Assembly (NCBI RefSeq): GCF_024808665.1
Contig: NZ_JANUBZ010000001.1
Coordinates: forward strand, 372,001-436,000
Direction: 5' to 3'
DNA from: Mucilaginibacter empetricola
GTDB taxonomy: Bacteria; Bacteroidota; Bacteroidia; Sphingobacteriales; Sphingobacteriaceae
DNA length: 64,000 nucleotides
Below, one piece after another: positions 36,844 to 45,357 of the stretch; the stretch's first letter is position 1, and each line of letters begins with the position of its first letter. Both the position numbers and the translations under genes were made by a program. Under the pieces are notes generated by a model, which did no database searches, was not told where the DNA came from, and worked only from the letters and a program-made list of their open reading frames with translations.

Positions 36844-38583
36844 TTAAACATTTGTTTTTTTTCTTTGGCTGAGGATATACTCAGCCGTGCGCATTGACAG
36901 GGCAAGTATTGTCCAGGTAGCGTTTTTATCGCCCTGCTGCACAAACGGTGCAGCATCAACCACAAAAAGATTCTTGCAATCATGCGCCTGGCAATATTTA
37001 TTAAGCGCCGATTTCTTTGGATCATCGCCCATGCGTACCGTACCTACTTCGTGAATGATACGACCTGGAGCCTCTAAACCATAATTAGTTTCGGGACCAT
37101 GCGCAGGTCCGTAAATAGCGCCCATTTCATGCATAATATGCTGAAAGGTATCCTGCATGTGCTTGGCCTGTTTAACCTCATAGTCACTCCATTTGTAGTT
37201 AAAACGCAATACAGGGATACCGTATTTATCAACTACATTAGGGTCAATTTCGCAATAATTATCTTCGCGGGCAATCGCCATACCGCGTCCGGCCATACCA
37301 AAGCTGGTACCGTAAAAGCGGCGGTAATCATCTTTTAATGATGCACCAAAACCTCCGGCCTCTTTCATTTTACCGTCTCGATCTGGTACAGCGCCATTCA
37401 TTTTCTGCATGTCCCAGCCAAATCCATAGCCAGGCATACCCATGCCACCACCAAATTCTATGTGATAACCGCGTGGGAAATCAAGTTTCTTATTGTCATA
37501 CACCCATGGGCCGTAAATATGAACACTACCTACACCATCTTCATTATAACGCTTGCGGTCCATCAGTTGTGGTAAAAAGCCTCCGGCACTTGACCCGGTA
37601 GAGTCATGCAGGTATTTACCTACCACGCCGCTGCTGTTGGCCAATCCGTTTGGATGCGCGGCAGATTTGGAGTTCAGTAATAATCTGGCCGATTCGCCCG
37701 CACTGGCACCCAAAATTACCAAACCTGCTTTTACCTGGTATTCCTGCATATCGTCCTTACTGATGTACGATACACCGGTTGCTTGTCCGCTGGCATCCGT
37801 CAGTACCTCGCGCACCATAGCGTTAGGAATAACCTTCAGGTTGCCTGTTTTCATTGCCGGGATAACCAGGCATGATGAAGACGAGAAATCACCATAAATT
37901 TTACAACTACGCCCGCACTGGCCGCAATAGAAACAAGCACCACGGTCTTTATTACCCGGTAAAGCTTCTGTTAATACTGATCCGCGGCCGGTAATAACCT
38001 TAACACCTGCTTTAGCTGCGCCTTTTTTAATATAAAGCTCATTTAAACGCGGTTTAGGCGGCGGTAAAAATATGCCGTCGGGTTCGTTGGGTAAGTTTTC
38101 AACTGTACCGTAAACGCCTATCATACGGTCAACTTTATCGTAAAAAGGCTTTACATCGTCATAAGTTATTGGCCAATCGTCGGTTAAACCATCAATATGA
38201 TGTCCTTTAAAATCATCAGGACCCATGCGTAAAGAAATACGGCCCCAGTGATTGGTACGGCCACCCAGCATACGGGCGCGGAACCAGTGAAATTCGGTTT
38301 TATCTTTTGTAGTATAAGGTTCACCTTCCAGCTGCCATCCGCCGTAGGCGCCATCAAAATCGCCGAAAGCGCGGTTTGTTCCTGCTCCCCTGCGTGGCGA
38401 TTCATAGGGCCATTTTAATTGCATGGAATCTTTAGCCGGATCGAAAAACGGGCCGGCCTCCAGCATTAATACTTTTAAACCTGCATGGGCCAATACATAA
38501 CCTGCCATGCCGCCACCGGCACCAGAGCCAACAATTATGGCATCATAGGTTTGCGATGACTTTTTTATTTGAATATCATTCAT
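36844..38583 (-). CDS. GMC-family oxidoreductase (sugar/polyol dehydrogenase type)
   Basis: 579 residues. The FAD-binding GxGxxG is [15 protein letters not shown] near residues 14-28, followed by LEAGPFFDP. Substrate-region blocks are [11 protein letters not shown] and [22 protein letters not shown]; the C-terminal block [22 protein letters not shown] is typical of GMC/gluconate dehydrogenases. A cysteine-rich [11 protein letters not shown] stretch lies near 215. It has no signal peptide of its own, so it may be carried out by the Tat-tagged subunit 3. The neighbouring DUF1080 gene suggests oxidation of a glycoside at C3, then cleavage of the keto product (inference). Confidence 0.92.
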   Translation of the reverse strand: MNDIQIKKSSQTYDAIIVGSGAGGGMAGYVLAHAGLKVLMLEAGPFFDPAKDSMQLKWPYESPRRGAGTNRAFGDFDGAYGGWQLEGEPYTTKDKTEFHWFRARMLGGRTNHWGRISLRMGPDDFKGHHIDGLTDDWPITYDDVKPFYDKVDRMIGVYGTVENLPNEPDGIFLPPPKPRLNELYIKKGAAKAGVKVITGRGSVLTEALPGNKDRGACFYCGQCGRSCKIYGDFSSSSCLVIPAMKTGNLKVIPNAMVREVLTDASGQATGVSYISKDDMQEYQVKAGLVILGASAGESARLLLNSKSAAHPNGLANSSGVVGKYLHDSTGSSAGGFLPQLMDRKRYNEDGVGSVHIYGPWVYDNKKLDFPRGYHIEFGGGMGMPGYGFGWDMQKMNGAVPDRDGKMKEAGGFGASLKDDYRRFYGTSFGMAGRGMAIAREDNYCEIDPNVVDKYGIPVLRFNYKWSDYEVKQAKHMQDTFQHIMHEMGAIYGPAHGPETNYGLEAPGRIIHEVGTVRMGDDPKKSALNKYCQAHDCKNLFVVDAAPFVQQGDKNATWTILALSMRTAEYILSQRKKTNV

Positions 38584-38664
38584 GTTTTAATCTTGAGTCT
38601 TAAGTCCAGGGTCGTTAGTCAGTAATCCGGTTTAAAGCTACAGAACCAGGGGCTGGAATTAATA

Positions 38665-39327
38665 TTAAAGTTCTTTAATTTTAATATTGCGGAATGAAAC
38701 TACTGCGCCGTGGTCTTGCAGGGCAATATGGCCTTTAGGGTATGCAGCAAAACCTTTCCATGTTTTAAATTTGCTATTGTTCAGCATTCCCTGCCATTCA
38801 GCGCTTCCAATTTGGGTGTCAATTACTTTGCTGCCGTTAAGCCAAAAGGTTAAATGACCGTTTTTTTTGCGGATTACCACTTTATTCCATTCGCCGGCTG
38901 GTTTAGCCGGGTGAGCCGGTGCATACATGTCATACAATGAGCCGGCTAAATGCGTAGGCTTTTTATTGTCTTCGGCATTTTTGTCATCCAGTATCTGCAT
39001 TTCAATACCGGTTAAATAGGTAGCATCAAAAGCAGGATCTTCATGAACACCTAAAATAATACCGCTGTTTCCACCTTCAGCTATTTTCCATTGAAGCGAA
39101 AGCTCATAGTTTTCATACTCCTTGTCGGTAATTAAATCGCCCTGGTTTGCGGCTTTAGGGTCAAGCTGCAAAATGCCATCAACAACACTCCAGGCGCCCG
39201 GGCCGGTTTTTAAATAACTATGCCACCCGTTAGTGGTTTTTCCATCAAATAAGGTTACCGTTTTTTGCGCCTTTACATAACCGTGTAAAGCTGTAAATGC
39301 TAATACGCTCAGCAGAATTTTTTTCAT
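38665..39327 (-). CDS. Secreted DUF1080 (3-keto-disaccharide hydrolase family) protein
   Basis: 220 residues from the ATG at 39327 (MKKILLSVLAFTALHGYVKAQ, a signal peptide); a start three codons upstream is less likely. Family blocks are VTLFDGKTTNGWHSYL, WSVVDGILQLD, YELSLQWKIAEGGNSGIILGV, GIEMQILDD, AGSLYDMY and GHIALQDHGAVVSFRNIKIKEL. It is 81 bp upstream of the GMC gene on the same strand, making a three-gene cluster DUF1080-GMC-subunit 3. It is clearly related to the lone copy at 16557. Confidence 0.92.
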   Translation of the reverse strand: MKKILLSVLAFTALHGYVKAQKTVTLFDGKTTNGWHSYLKTGPGAWSVVDGILQLDPKAANQGDLITDKEYENYELSLQWKIAEGGNSGIILGVHEDPAFDATYLTGIEMQILDDKNAEDNKKPTHLAGSLYDMYAPAHPAKPAGEWNKVVIRKKNGHLTFWLNGSKVIDTQIGSAEWQGMLNNSKFKTWKGFAAYPKGHIALQDHGAVVSFRNIKIKEL

Positions 39328-39681
39328 TTGGATCAATTTTTTGCAGTAGTCTGCGGTATTACAATTGTAAGTAAAGTTTAAAATTAGTATTTATTTATAA
39401 TTGATGGGCAGGGCAACAAAATATAATAATGTTGTTACATTAAAACGGGTACTTACAGGCAAATAGTAGTGGTTTAGGGTGCTGATGCAGATTCCGCGCT
39501 GCAATAAAGTCGGAAGTGATTTTTTTGGCAAAAAAAAATCCGTGGCATAACAATGCAACTGCCTTGAAATTAAAAAAGGCATTTGTTATATACAACAAGC
39601 AATACGTTTAATAAATGGAGGTGTAGACGCCAATATGAGTTCCTTTTATTTAAAGGAATCTGTGAGTTTTACTTACCGCAA
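39328..39681. other. Intergenic region
   Basis: About 350 bp with no convincing gene; the short ORFs here lack normal composition. It contains the promoter side of the DUF1080 operon. Confidence 0.4.
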
Positions 39682-39867
39682 TTATACTCTGTGGTATTCT
39701 TTCAGTTTCTCATCAGCAATCCAAACATAGCGGCTTTTGAGACATTTTGCACAAAAGTATCTGCGTATCGGCAAAAAATATAAAAAGTTACGGCCAATCC
39801 AGTTTCTGCTTTTTTCAAAGTGGTATGGTGCCGTGCATTTTTGGCATCTAAGTATTTTCTTTGACAT
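39682..39867 (-). CDS. Small CxxC-CxxC protein, putative zinc ribbon
   Basis: 61 residues: MSKKILRCQKCTAPYHFEKS, an aromatic-basic middle (RNFLYFLPIRRYF), then CAKCLKSRYVWIADEKL. Two CxxC pairs about 31 residues apart can form one zinc site. The balanced composition and both CxxC motifs argue for a real gene. No other family is recognised and no clear promoter is seen. It stands alone between the DUF1080 operon and the CBS gene. Confidence 0.6.
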   Translation of the reverse strand: MSKKILRCQKCTAPYHFEKSRNWIGRNFLYFLPIRRYFCAKCLKSRYVWIADEKLKEYHRV

Positions 39868-40116
39868 ATTTCGTATAAAGGCTTAGGGACCGGATGTATA
39901 AGCAATTAGTAATAAGGCCCAAAATAATTATTTTTTTTCAATCTATCTATTTCACTTAATTTTTTTAAATATTGAAAGCGGCCACCTGGTAACGCTATTC
40001 ATTTTGAGCTGTTTACTCCTTTTTTTGGAACTTAATTTCGACTCTGTTTCGTTAAGTTAATGTATTTTATTATTATATTTGATATACCAATTCTCAAAAC
40101 TGTTTACGAGCCTATT

Positions 40117-40545
40117 ATGAAAAAAGTTTCCAATATTCTTGCCCGTAAAGGCAGCAGCATTATAGCTATTGATGGCAGTACAACTGTATTAGATGCACTT
40201 AAGCTAATGGCCGATAAAAATATTGGCTCGGTAATTATTACCGAGAATGGCATTTATGCCGGTTTGCTTACTGAGCGCGACTATGCACGCAAAGTAATAC
40301 TGCATGGCAAATCATCGCTCGAAACCCAGGTGAGGGAAATTATGAGTACCGGGTTTCCGCGCATATTGCCAGATAATTCAATCGAAACCTGTATGCACAT
40401 TATGAGCGAAAGCAACCTGCGTTATTTGCCTGTTTTTAAAGACGATAAGCTTTGCGGTATTATATCTATTAGCGATGTAGTTACCGAAACCATACTATCG
40501 CACGAGGAAACCATTGAGCAGCTAAAAACCTATATTCAATCGTAA
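40117..40545 (+). CDS. CBS-pair domain protein
   Basis: 142 residues from the ATG at 40117 (MKKVSNILARKGSSI); the frame extends 19 codons upstream but the homologous-looking part begins here. It consists of two CBS motifs only: TTVLDALKLMADKNIGSVIITENGIYAGLLTERDYARKV and DNSIETCMHIMSESNLRYLPVFKDDKLCGIISISDVV. CBS pairs bind adenine nucleotides and regulate partners; here no effector domain is attached, so it acts alone or on another protein. Cytoplasmic. Confidence 0.9.
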   Translation: MKKVSNILARKGSSIIAIDGSTTVLDALKLMADKNIGSVIITENGIYAGLLTERDYARKVILHGKSSLETQVREIMSTGFPRILPDNSIETCMHIMSESNLRYLPVFKDDKLCGIISISDVVTETILSHEETIEQLKTYIQS

Positions 40546-40603
40546 GTAAAAGCTATTTTACAAGCCATTAACAATGCCGTTATACAGGTATTGTGAAATG
40601 ACG

Positions 40604-40611
40604 TATCTTTG
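40604..40611 (+). promoter_or_regulatory. -7 element TATCTTTG for the SprT-like gene
   Basis: An exact TAnnTTTG match 14 bp before the TTG start at 40626. Confidence 0.5.
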
Positions 40612-40625
40612 CATTGAGGTAAAAA

Positions 40626-41243
40626 TTGGATAAAGTAAAAGTTCTTGAAAAGTATCTTCCGCCTGAGGCTGCTCCCCTGATTGGCCGCTGGATTGATTAC
40701 TTTAAATGCGAATTTAAAATTTCGCGAAACCGCAATAGTAAGTTTGGCGATTACAGGCCGCCGCATTTAGATAAAGGTCACCGGATTTCGGTTAATTATG
40801 ACCTTAACCCCTTTGCTTTCCTGGTAACTACGGTACATGAGTTTGCTCATTTGCACACCTGGAATCAGCATAAGCATAAAGCAAAACCCCATGGCGCCGA
40901 GTGGAAAGAGAATTTTAAAAAAATGATGCAGCCCTTTTTTGAAAAGGATATTTTTCCGATGGATGTTAAACGGGCCATAGTAAGTTACCTGAATAATCCG
41001 GCTGCTTCCAGCTGTTCAGATTTGGATCTATATCGCGCATTGCGCAAATATGACGCACCTAAAGAGTCTGTTCATACCGTTGAAAAATTGCCGCCAAAGG
41101 CTTTATTTAAATTGAAAGATGGCAGGGTGTTTCGTAAAGAAGAAAAACTGCGTAAGCGTTATAAATGCATTGAGGTAAGCTCAAGGCGCATTTATTTGTT
41201 TAGCCCGGTTGCCGAGGTTGAACATATAGAAGAAAAAAATTAA
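40626..41243 (+). CDS. SprT-like metalloprotease-domain protein (TTG start)
   Basis: 205 residues. The start is TTG at 40626: an in-frame stop lies two codons upstream and the next methionine is far inside the protein, past the active site. The zinc motif is TTVHEFAHLHTW (HExxH) near residue 72, preceded by RPPHLDKGHRISVNYDLNPFAFL. The C-terminal half is basic and has GRVFRKEEKLRKRYKCIEV, where SprT proteins often bind DNA or zinc. SprT/Spartan proteins degrade DNA-bound or other proteins; the exact role here is unknown. The next gene starts 15 bp downstream. Confidence 0.85.
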   Translation: MDKVKVLEKYLPPEAAPLIGRWIDYFKCEFKISRNRNSKFGDYRPPHLDKGHRISVNYDLNPFAFLVTTVHEFAHLHTWNQHKHKAKPHGAEWKENFKKMMQPFFEKDIFPMDVKRAIVSYLNNPAASSCSDLDLYRALRKYDAPKESVHTVEKLPPKALFKLKDGRVFRKEEKLRKRYKCIEVSSRRIYLFSPVAEVEHIEEKN

Positions 41244-41258
41244 ACCAATAATTTCCTG

Positions 41259-41912
41259 ATGGATAACAGCCAGCTGATTAACAAAACGGCAGATTTTGTA
41301 CGCGATACTTTAAAAAATGCCGAAGGCGGCCACGACTGGTGGCATATTTACCGCGTATGGAACAATGCAAAATTGATAGCAAAAACCGAAGAGGCCGATT
41401 TGCTGGTGGTGGAGCTGGCCGCCTTGCTGCATGATATTGCCGACAGTAAATTTCACAATGGCGACGAAGAGATTGGCCCAAAAACCGCCGGCGACTTTTT
41501 AGAAGGTATTGGTGTTGATGAACCAATTATTCATCATGTGCAGCAAATAATAAGATATCTATCGTTCAAATCATCTTTTGATAAAACTGTGTTTACATCA
41601 AAAGAGCTTCAAATTGTGCAGGATGCAGACCGTTTGGATGCCATTGGGGCAATAGGCATAGCCCGTGCTTTTAGCTATGGTGGTTTTAAGGGTCGTGAGT
41701 TTTATGATCCGGCAGTTAAGCCTAATTTAAGTATGAGCAAGGCCGAATACAAAAGCACCACGGCGCCAACCATCAATCACTTTTACGAGAAACTGCTGTT
41801 ACTAAAAGATAAAATGAATACCGCCACCGGCAAACAACTGGCCCAGCAACGCCATATTTTTATGGAAACCTATCTGCAGCAGTTTTATGCCGAATGGGAA
41901 GCTTCTGTTTAA
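41259..41912 (+). CDS. HD-domain phosphohydrolase
   Basis: 217 residues. The metal-binding pattern is H at DWWHIYRVWNNA, HD at ALLHDIADSKFHNGD, and the last D at QDADRLDAIGAIGIARAFSYGG. This pattern fits the HD-superfamily group related to YedJ-type hydrolases. The substrate is probably a nucleotide or similar phosphate ester, but it is not determinable. It is co-oriented with the SprT-like gene (15 bp gap) and probably in the same transcript. Confidence 0.88.
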   Translation: MDNSQLINKTADFVRDTLKNAEGGHDWWHIYRVWNNAKLIAKTEEADLLVVELAALLHDIADSKFHNGDEEIGPKTAGDFLEGIGVDEPIIHHVQQIIRYLSFKSSFDKTVFTSKELQIVQDADRLDAIGAIGIARAFSYGGFKGREFYDPAVKPNLSMSKAEYKSTTAPTINHFYEKLLLLKDKMNTATGKQLAQQRHIFMETYLQQFYAEWEASV

Positions 41913-41949
41913 AAGCGTAATGCACTACTTATTATAGCCCTAAATGCCT

Positions 41950-41957
41950 TATTTTTG
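41950..41957 (+). promoter_or_regulatory. -7 element TATTTTTG for the Fur-family gene
   Basis: An exact TAnnTTTG match 8 bp before the ATG at 41966. Confidence 0.5.
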
Positions 41958-41965
41958 CATAAAAT

Positions 41966-42382
41966 ATGGAGGCGGTTACCGGGCAAAAACTTATTGATAA
42001 AAATATTAACCCAACAGCTATGCGCCTGTTGGTACTCGATTTGCTTTTGCAACAGGCGTCAGCCATTAGCTTAAGTGATATCGAGAAAGCTTTGTTGCCG
42101 GCCGACAGGATAACCATTTACCGTACCATAAAAACTTTTGAAGAAAAAGGCCTTGTACATTTAATTGATGATGGTACCGGGTCGCCCAAATATGCTTTGT
42201 GCAAGGATGATTGCGGGGCCGATGAGCATCACGATATGCATGTACATTTCTACTGTATCAACTGCAAAGAAACCTTCTGCCTGCCCGATTCTAAGATACC
42301 TGATATTTCACTTCCTTCAAAATTCAGTCCCTCAGAGATGAATCTGCTCGTTAAAGGCACCTGCGATCAATGTGCCGAATAA
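41966..42382 (+). CDS. Fur-family transcriptional regulator
   Basis: 138 residues. The N-terminal winged helix is INPTAMRLLVLDLLLQQASAISLSDIEKAL, with the recognition helix region DRITIYRTIKTFEEKGLVHLI. The C-terminal dimerisation/metal part is EHHDMHVHFYCINCKETFCLPD with the second CxxC at GTCDQC, the structural zinc site. It could sense iron, zinc or peroxide; the sequence does not decide. Two palindromes in the following 130 bp (42382-42398 and 42494-42509) are natural candidates for its binding, the second inside the porin promoter. Confidence 0.92.
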   Translation: MEAVTGQKLIDKNINPTAMRLLVLDLLLQQASAISLSDIEKALLPADRITIYRTIKTFEEKGLVHLIDDGTGSPKYALCKDDCGADEHHDMHVHFYCINCKETFCLPDSKIPDISLPSKFSPSEMNLLVKGTCDQCAE

Positions 42383-42398
42383 TGCAATTCCATTGCAT
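42382..42398. promoter_or_regulatory. Palindrome ATGCAAT-TCC-ATTGCAT
   Basis: A perfect 7-3-7 inverted repeat at the stop codon of the Fur-family gene, upstream of a TACCTTTG -7-like box (42411-42418). A possible autoregulatory or porin-operon operator. Confidence 0.45.
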
Positions 42399-42493
42399 AG
42401 CTTTCTCTTTTACCTTTGCGCCATAATAAAATACTGCCTGTAACAATTGTAATTAATTACTGTTATGAGGTTTAATAGATTTATTAAGATAAA

Positions 42494-42509
42494 TTTAGAC
42501 AAGTCTAAA
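42494..42509. promoter_or_regulatory. Operator-like palindrome TTTAGACAAGTCTAAA
   Basis: A perfect 7-2-7 inverted repeat placed 8 bp upstream of the -7 element at 42518-42525, where a bound regulator would block RNA polymerase. The wording resembles operators of metal-dependent Fur or DtxR-type repressors (inference). Confidence 0.55.
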
Positions 42510-42517
42510 AAATATAT

Positions 42518-42525
42518 TAGATTTG
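42518..42525 (+). promoter_or_regulatory. -7 element TAGATTTG for the porin gene
   Basis: An exact TAnnTTTG match, 84 bp before the porin ATG, directly behind the palindrome at 42494-42509. Confidence 0.5.
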
Positions 42526-42609
42526 CTTAAATTATTAAGAGATAATTGAGTTTACATTAAATAAACGTCGACTTTATGTTGATGCGCTAATTTTATCCAA
42601 ATTTTTGAT

Positions 42610-43920
42610 ATGAAAAAACTTGTACTTACCACCATCATATTATTAGGCATAGTAAAAATGACCCTTGCACAGGATACCACAAAGCAGGACCCGTACATGT
42701 TTCATTTTCAGCAAACTATTATAACACAATATAAACCGCCGTTTAACGCGCCTTATAGCGGCAAAAATAGTTTATCGCCCTTAGCAGAAACGCAATCTTC
42801 TATAACCACTACCTTTTTTATGGGTACCAAATTATGGAAAGGCGCCGAAGCATATTTTGACCCTGAGTTATCTGGCGGTGCCGGATTAAGCCAAACCCTT
42901 GGTGTAGCCGGTTTCCCCAATGGAGAAACCTTTAGAGTTGGCGGCGTGCAGAATAAGATATATATAGCCCGTTTATATTTTAAACAGAATTTTGAATGGG
43001 GTAAAGATAAGGACACTTTAGAAAGCGATCAATTACAGGTACCTGTTATAAGAAGCAAACGCTATTTTTCATTTTCTGCAGGCAAATTTGGCATGGCCGA
43101 TTTTTTTGATGGCAATAATTTTAGTCACGATCCACGCGGCCAGTTTATGAACTGGGCGCTGATGGATAATGGCGCCTGGGATTACCCGGCCAATACAAGA
43201 GGCTATACTTTGGGCCTTTTTACAGAATTTGGGCAGCCCAATTGGACACTTCGTTTTGCTACAACCATGGTAGTAACACAGGCAAATTCATCAACCTGGG
43301 ATGCTAAAATTGCCAAAGCCAATACAGAAACTGTTGAATATGAAAACCGTTATACTATTGGCGGGCAAAAAGGCACTTTGCGATTATTAGGATTTTTAAA
43401 CAATGGCAAATTTGGTAATTACGATTTGGCCATCGCCCAAAACCCAAAAGCGCCAAATGTTGATTCAACGCAAGCTTATGGCCGCCATAAATATGGATTT
43501 GGTATAAACACCGATCAGTATATCACCAAAGACTTTGGCGTATTCGCCAAGGCCAGCTGGAATGATGGCCATACCGAAACCTGGTTTTTTACCGAAATTG
43601 ACCGCTCCATTACTTTTGGCGGCGAACTAAAGGGAACGCAATGGAAGCGCCCTGATGATGAAATAGGACTAGCTTTTATTGATGATGGGTTATCATCCGA
43701 GCATCGTAATTACCTGGCTGATGGCGGTTATGGATTTATTATTGGCGATGGCAAACTAAACTATGCGCCCGAAATGATTGCTGAGTTTTATTACAAAATA
43801 AACGCTTATCAAAAGAAATTTTTCCTTACGCCCGATTATCAATTTATAGTAAACCCAGCCTATAACAAAGACCGCGGACCGGTAAATGTATTTTCAATAA
43901 GGGCGCATATAGAGTTTTAA
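42610..43920 (+). CDS. OprB-like carbohydrate-porin-type outer-membrane protein
   Basis: 436 residues with signal peptide MKKLVLTTIILLGIVKMTLAQ. Barrel-like content includes FHFQQTIITQYKPPFNAPYSGKNSLSP, ETQSSITTTFFMGTKLWKGAEAYFDPELSGGAGLS, ARLYFKQNF, YGFGINTDQYITKDFGVFAKASWNDG and a C-terminal FSIRAHIEF strand ending in Phe. These features match OprB-type porins of Bacteroidota. It passes solutes through the outer membrane; the Fur gene and operator upstream hint at metal-linked control rather than sugar. The YceI gene follows 56 bp downstream. Confidence 0.83.
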   Translation: MKKLVLTTIILLGIVKMTLAQDTTKQDPYMFHFQQTIITQYKPPFNAPYSGKNSLSPLAETQSSITTTFFMGTKLWKGAEAYFDPELSGGAGLSQTLGVAGFPNGETFRVGGVQNKIYIARLYFKQNFEWGKDKDTLESDQLQVPVIRSKRYFSFSAGKFGMADFFDGNNFSHDPRGQFMNWALMDNGAWDYPANTRGYTLGLFTEFGQPNWTLRFATTMVVTQANSSTWDAKIAKANTETVEYENRYTIGGQKGTLRLLGFLNNGKFGNYDLAIAQNPKAPNVDSTQAYGRHKYGFGINTDQYITKDFGVFAKASWNDGHTETWFFTEIDRSITFGGELKGTQWKRPDDEIGLAFIDDGLSSEHRNYLADGGYGFIIGDGKLNYAPEMIAEFYYKINAYQKKFFLTPDYQFIVNPAYNKDRGPVNVFSIRAHIEF

Positions 43921-43976
43921 CATCCACAAAAAAATTACAGGGCAAAAGCTTTTTTATAAAAAACCGCGTTATTTGA

Positions 43977-44513
43977 ATGATGAAAAAAATATTTCTCCTG
44001 ATTACTGCCATTATATTAGTTAACATAGGTCTCATTTCGGCTCAAAGTACCATAACGCATTCAACCATTAGTTTTAAAATAAAAAACCTTGGTATAAATA
44101 CCAACGGTACCATTAGCGGCCTGCAAGCCAATGTAAAATTTAATCCCGCCGACCTTGCTTCGGGTACTTTGGATGCCTCGGTTGATGCTAATACCATTAA
44201 TACCGATAACTCCATGCGTGATGAACATTTGCGTAAGGAAGAGTTTTTTGATCCGGCACATTATCCTAAAATAACACTTAAGTCGGTATCGTTTAAACAG
44301 AAAGGCGGCAACAATTATAGTGGCATATTTAGCCTCACCATAAAAGGCAAAACCAGGCAGGTAGAAATCCATTTCACCTATATTGATAAAGGAAGTAGCA
44401 TTGCCTTTAACGGAATCTTTAAACTTAATCGCCTTGACTTTGGTATAGGTGGTAGCAGTTTGGTAATGAGTAATGAAGTAACCGTTACTGTTGATGCGGA
44501 AGTGGCGAGATAG
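43977..44513 (+). CDS. YceI-family periplasmic protein
   Basis: 178 residues; two adjacent ATGs (43977, 43980) begin the signal MKKIFLLITAIILVNIGLISAQ. The YceI lipocalin-like pattern is THSTISFKIKNLGINTNGTISGLQANVKFNPADLASGTLDASVDANTINTDNSMRDEHLRKEEFFDPAHYPKITLKS. The family binds isoprenoid-like lipids and is often co-regulated with stress or metal genes (family knowledge). It is probably in one unit with the porin gene. Confidence 0.92.
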   Translation: MMKKIFLLITAIILVNIGLISAQSTITHSTISFKIKNLGINTNGTISGLQANVKFNPADLASGTLDASVDANTINTDNSMRDEHLRKEEFFDPAHYPKITLKSVSFKQKGGNNYSGIFSLTIKGKTRQVEIHFTYIDKGSSIAFNGIFKLNRLDFGIGGSSLVMSNEVTVTVDAEVAR

Positions 44514-44816
44514 TGATTAGAGGTTGGTTAATTAGAGATTAGGTTTGCTGCGTCATGCGACCTCATAATGGTGTAAAGTGGGGGTAATTTCCTATCAATA
44601 TCAGGTATACACCGATGAAATGCCATTTTGAGTCGATAAAATCATATTTATCTAATAATTAGCGCATTATAAGCGTTTGCCGATCAAAACTACGGATTAG
44701 TCTATACTTGTTTGGTGGTGGTCTAGTTTATTTTTTTAGCGTAAAAAGTTGCTGTTACTTTGATGTGTCAAACAGAAATAACAACAATTATATAAAACAT
44801 TAAAAAAATAAAAATC
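44514..44816. other. Intergenic region
   Basis: 303 bp, AT-rich, no ORF of note. TTACTTTG at about 44755 is a weak -7 candidate for the next gene. Confidence 0.4.
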
Positions 44817-45194
44817 ATGAAAACATCAATCAAATTAACCATCCTATTAGTATTGGCAAGTGCCAGCGTTTTTGCAGTAACTCCGCCAAAAGCAACTGTT
44901 CCACCATCAAAATCAACCATTACGCTTTCTTCATTGCCATCGTTAAACGGCCTTGAAATTAAGGTTGAAGGTAACACCGCCAGCAAAGCAGTTGTAATTG
45001 TTTATGATGAAAATAAAAACGTTGTATACAAAGACGTAATGCCAGCTTTTAAATCGATGGAAAAAGGCTATATACTTACCCACCTGGAAGACGGCACATA
45101 CAGCCTTGAAGTAACTGTTAAACACCAAACCGTAAAAGAAAATATCGCAGTTTACCACGAAGGTGATTCAAAATCCTTCATCGTATTACAGTAA
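44817..45194 (+). CDS. Small secreted protein, unrecognised
   Basis: 125 residues with signal MKTSIKLTILLVLASASVFA, then a Pro/Lys/Ser-rich linker and a beta-rich domain (GLEIKVEGNTASKAVVIVYDENKNVVYKDVMPAFKSMEKGYILTHLEDGTYSLEVTVKHQ). The DENKNVVYKD...LEDGTYSLEV pattern resembles a single Ig-like beta sandwich of the type used in sorting or adhesion modules, but no family is recognised. It has its own terminator. Confidence 0.7.
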   Translation: MKTSIKLTILLVLASASVFAVTPPKATVPPSKSTITLSSLPSLNGLEIKVEGNTASKAVVIVYDENKNVVYKDVMPAFKSMEKGYILTHLEDGTYSLEVTVKHQTVKENIAVYHEGDSKSFIVLQ

Positions 45195-45232
45195 CCGGTA
45201 AGCAGTATAAAATTCTTAAATTTAAAATACAC

Positions 45233-45265
45233 ATCGTCTCCAATAACCGGAGGCGATTTTTTTTT
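45233..45265 (+). terminator. Intrinsic terminator
   Basis: A 9-bp stem, ATCGTCTCC/GGAGGCGAT (one wobble), with loop AATAACC and a run of nine T. Confidence 0.88.
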
Positions 45266-45357
45266 GAACTAATTAAGGATAACGCCAACCCATACTTAAC
45301 AATTAAATAAAAACCTCCGGCCTCCAATCTCTGATCTCTAATCGTAACTTTACAAGT

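Noticed and set aside
39391..39582. 63-codon minus-strand ORF
   Set aside because: Aromatic/Cys composition unlike neighbours and no start signal; unlike the CxxC protein next to it there is no motif.
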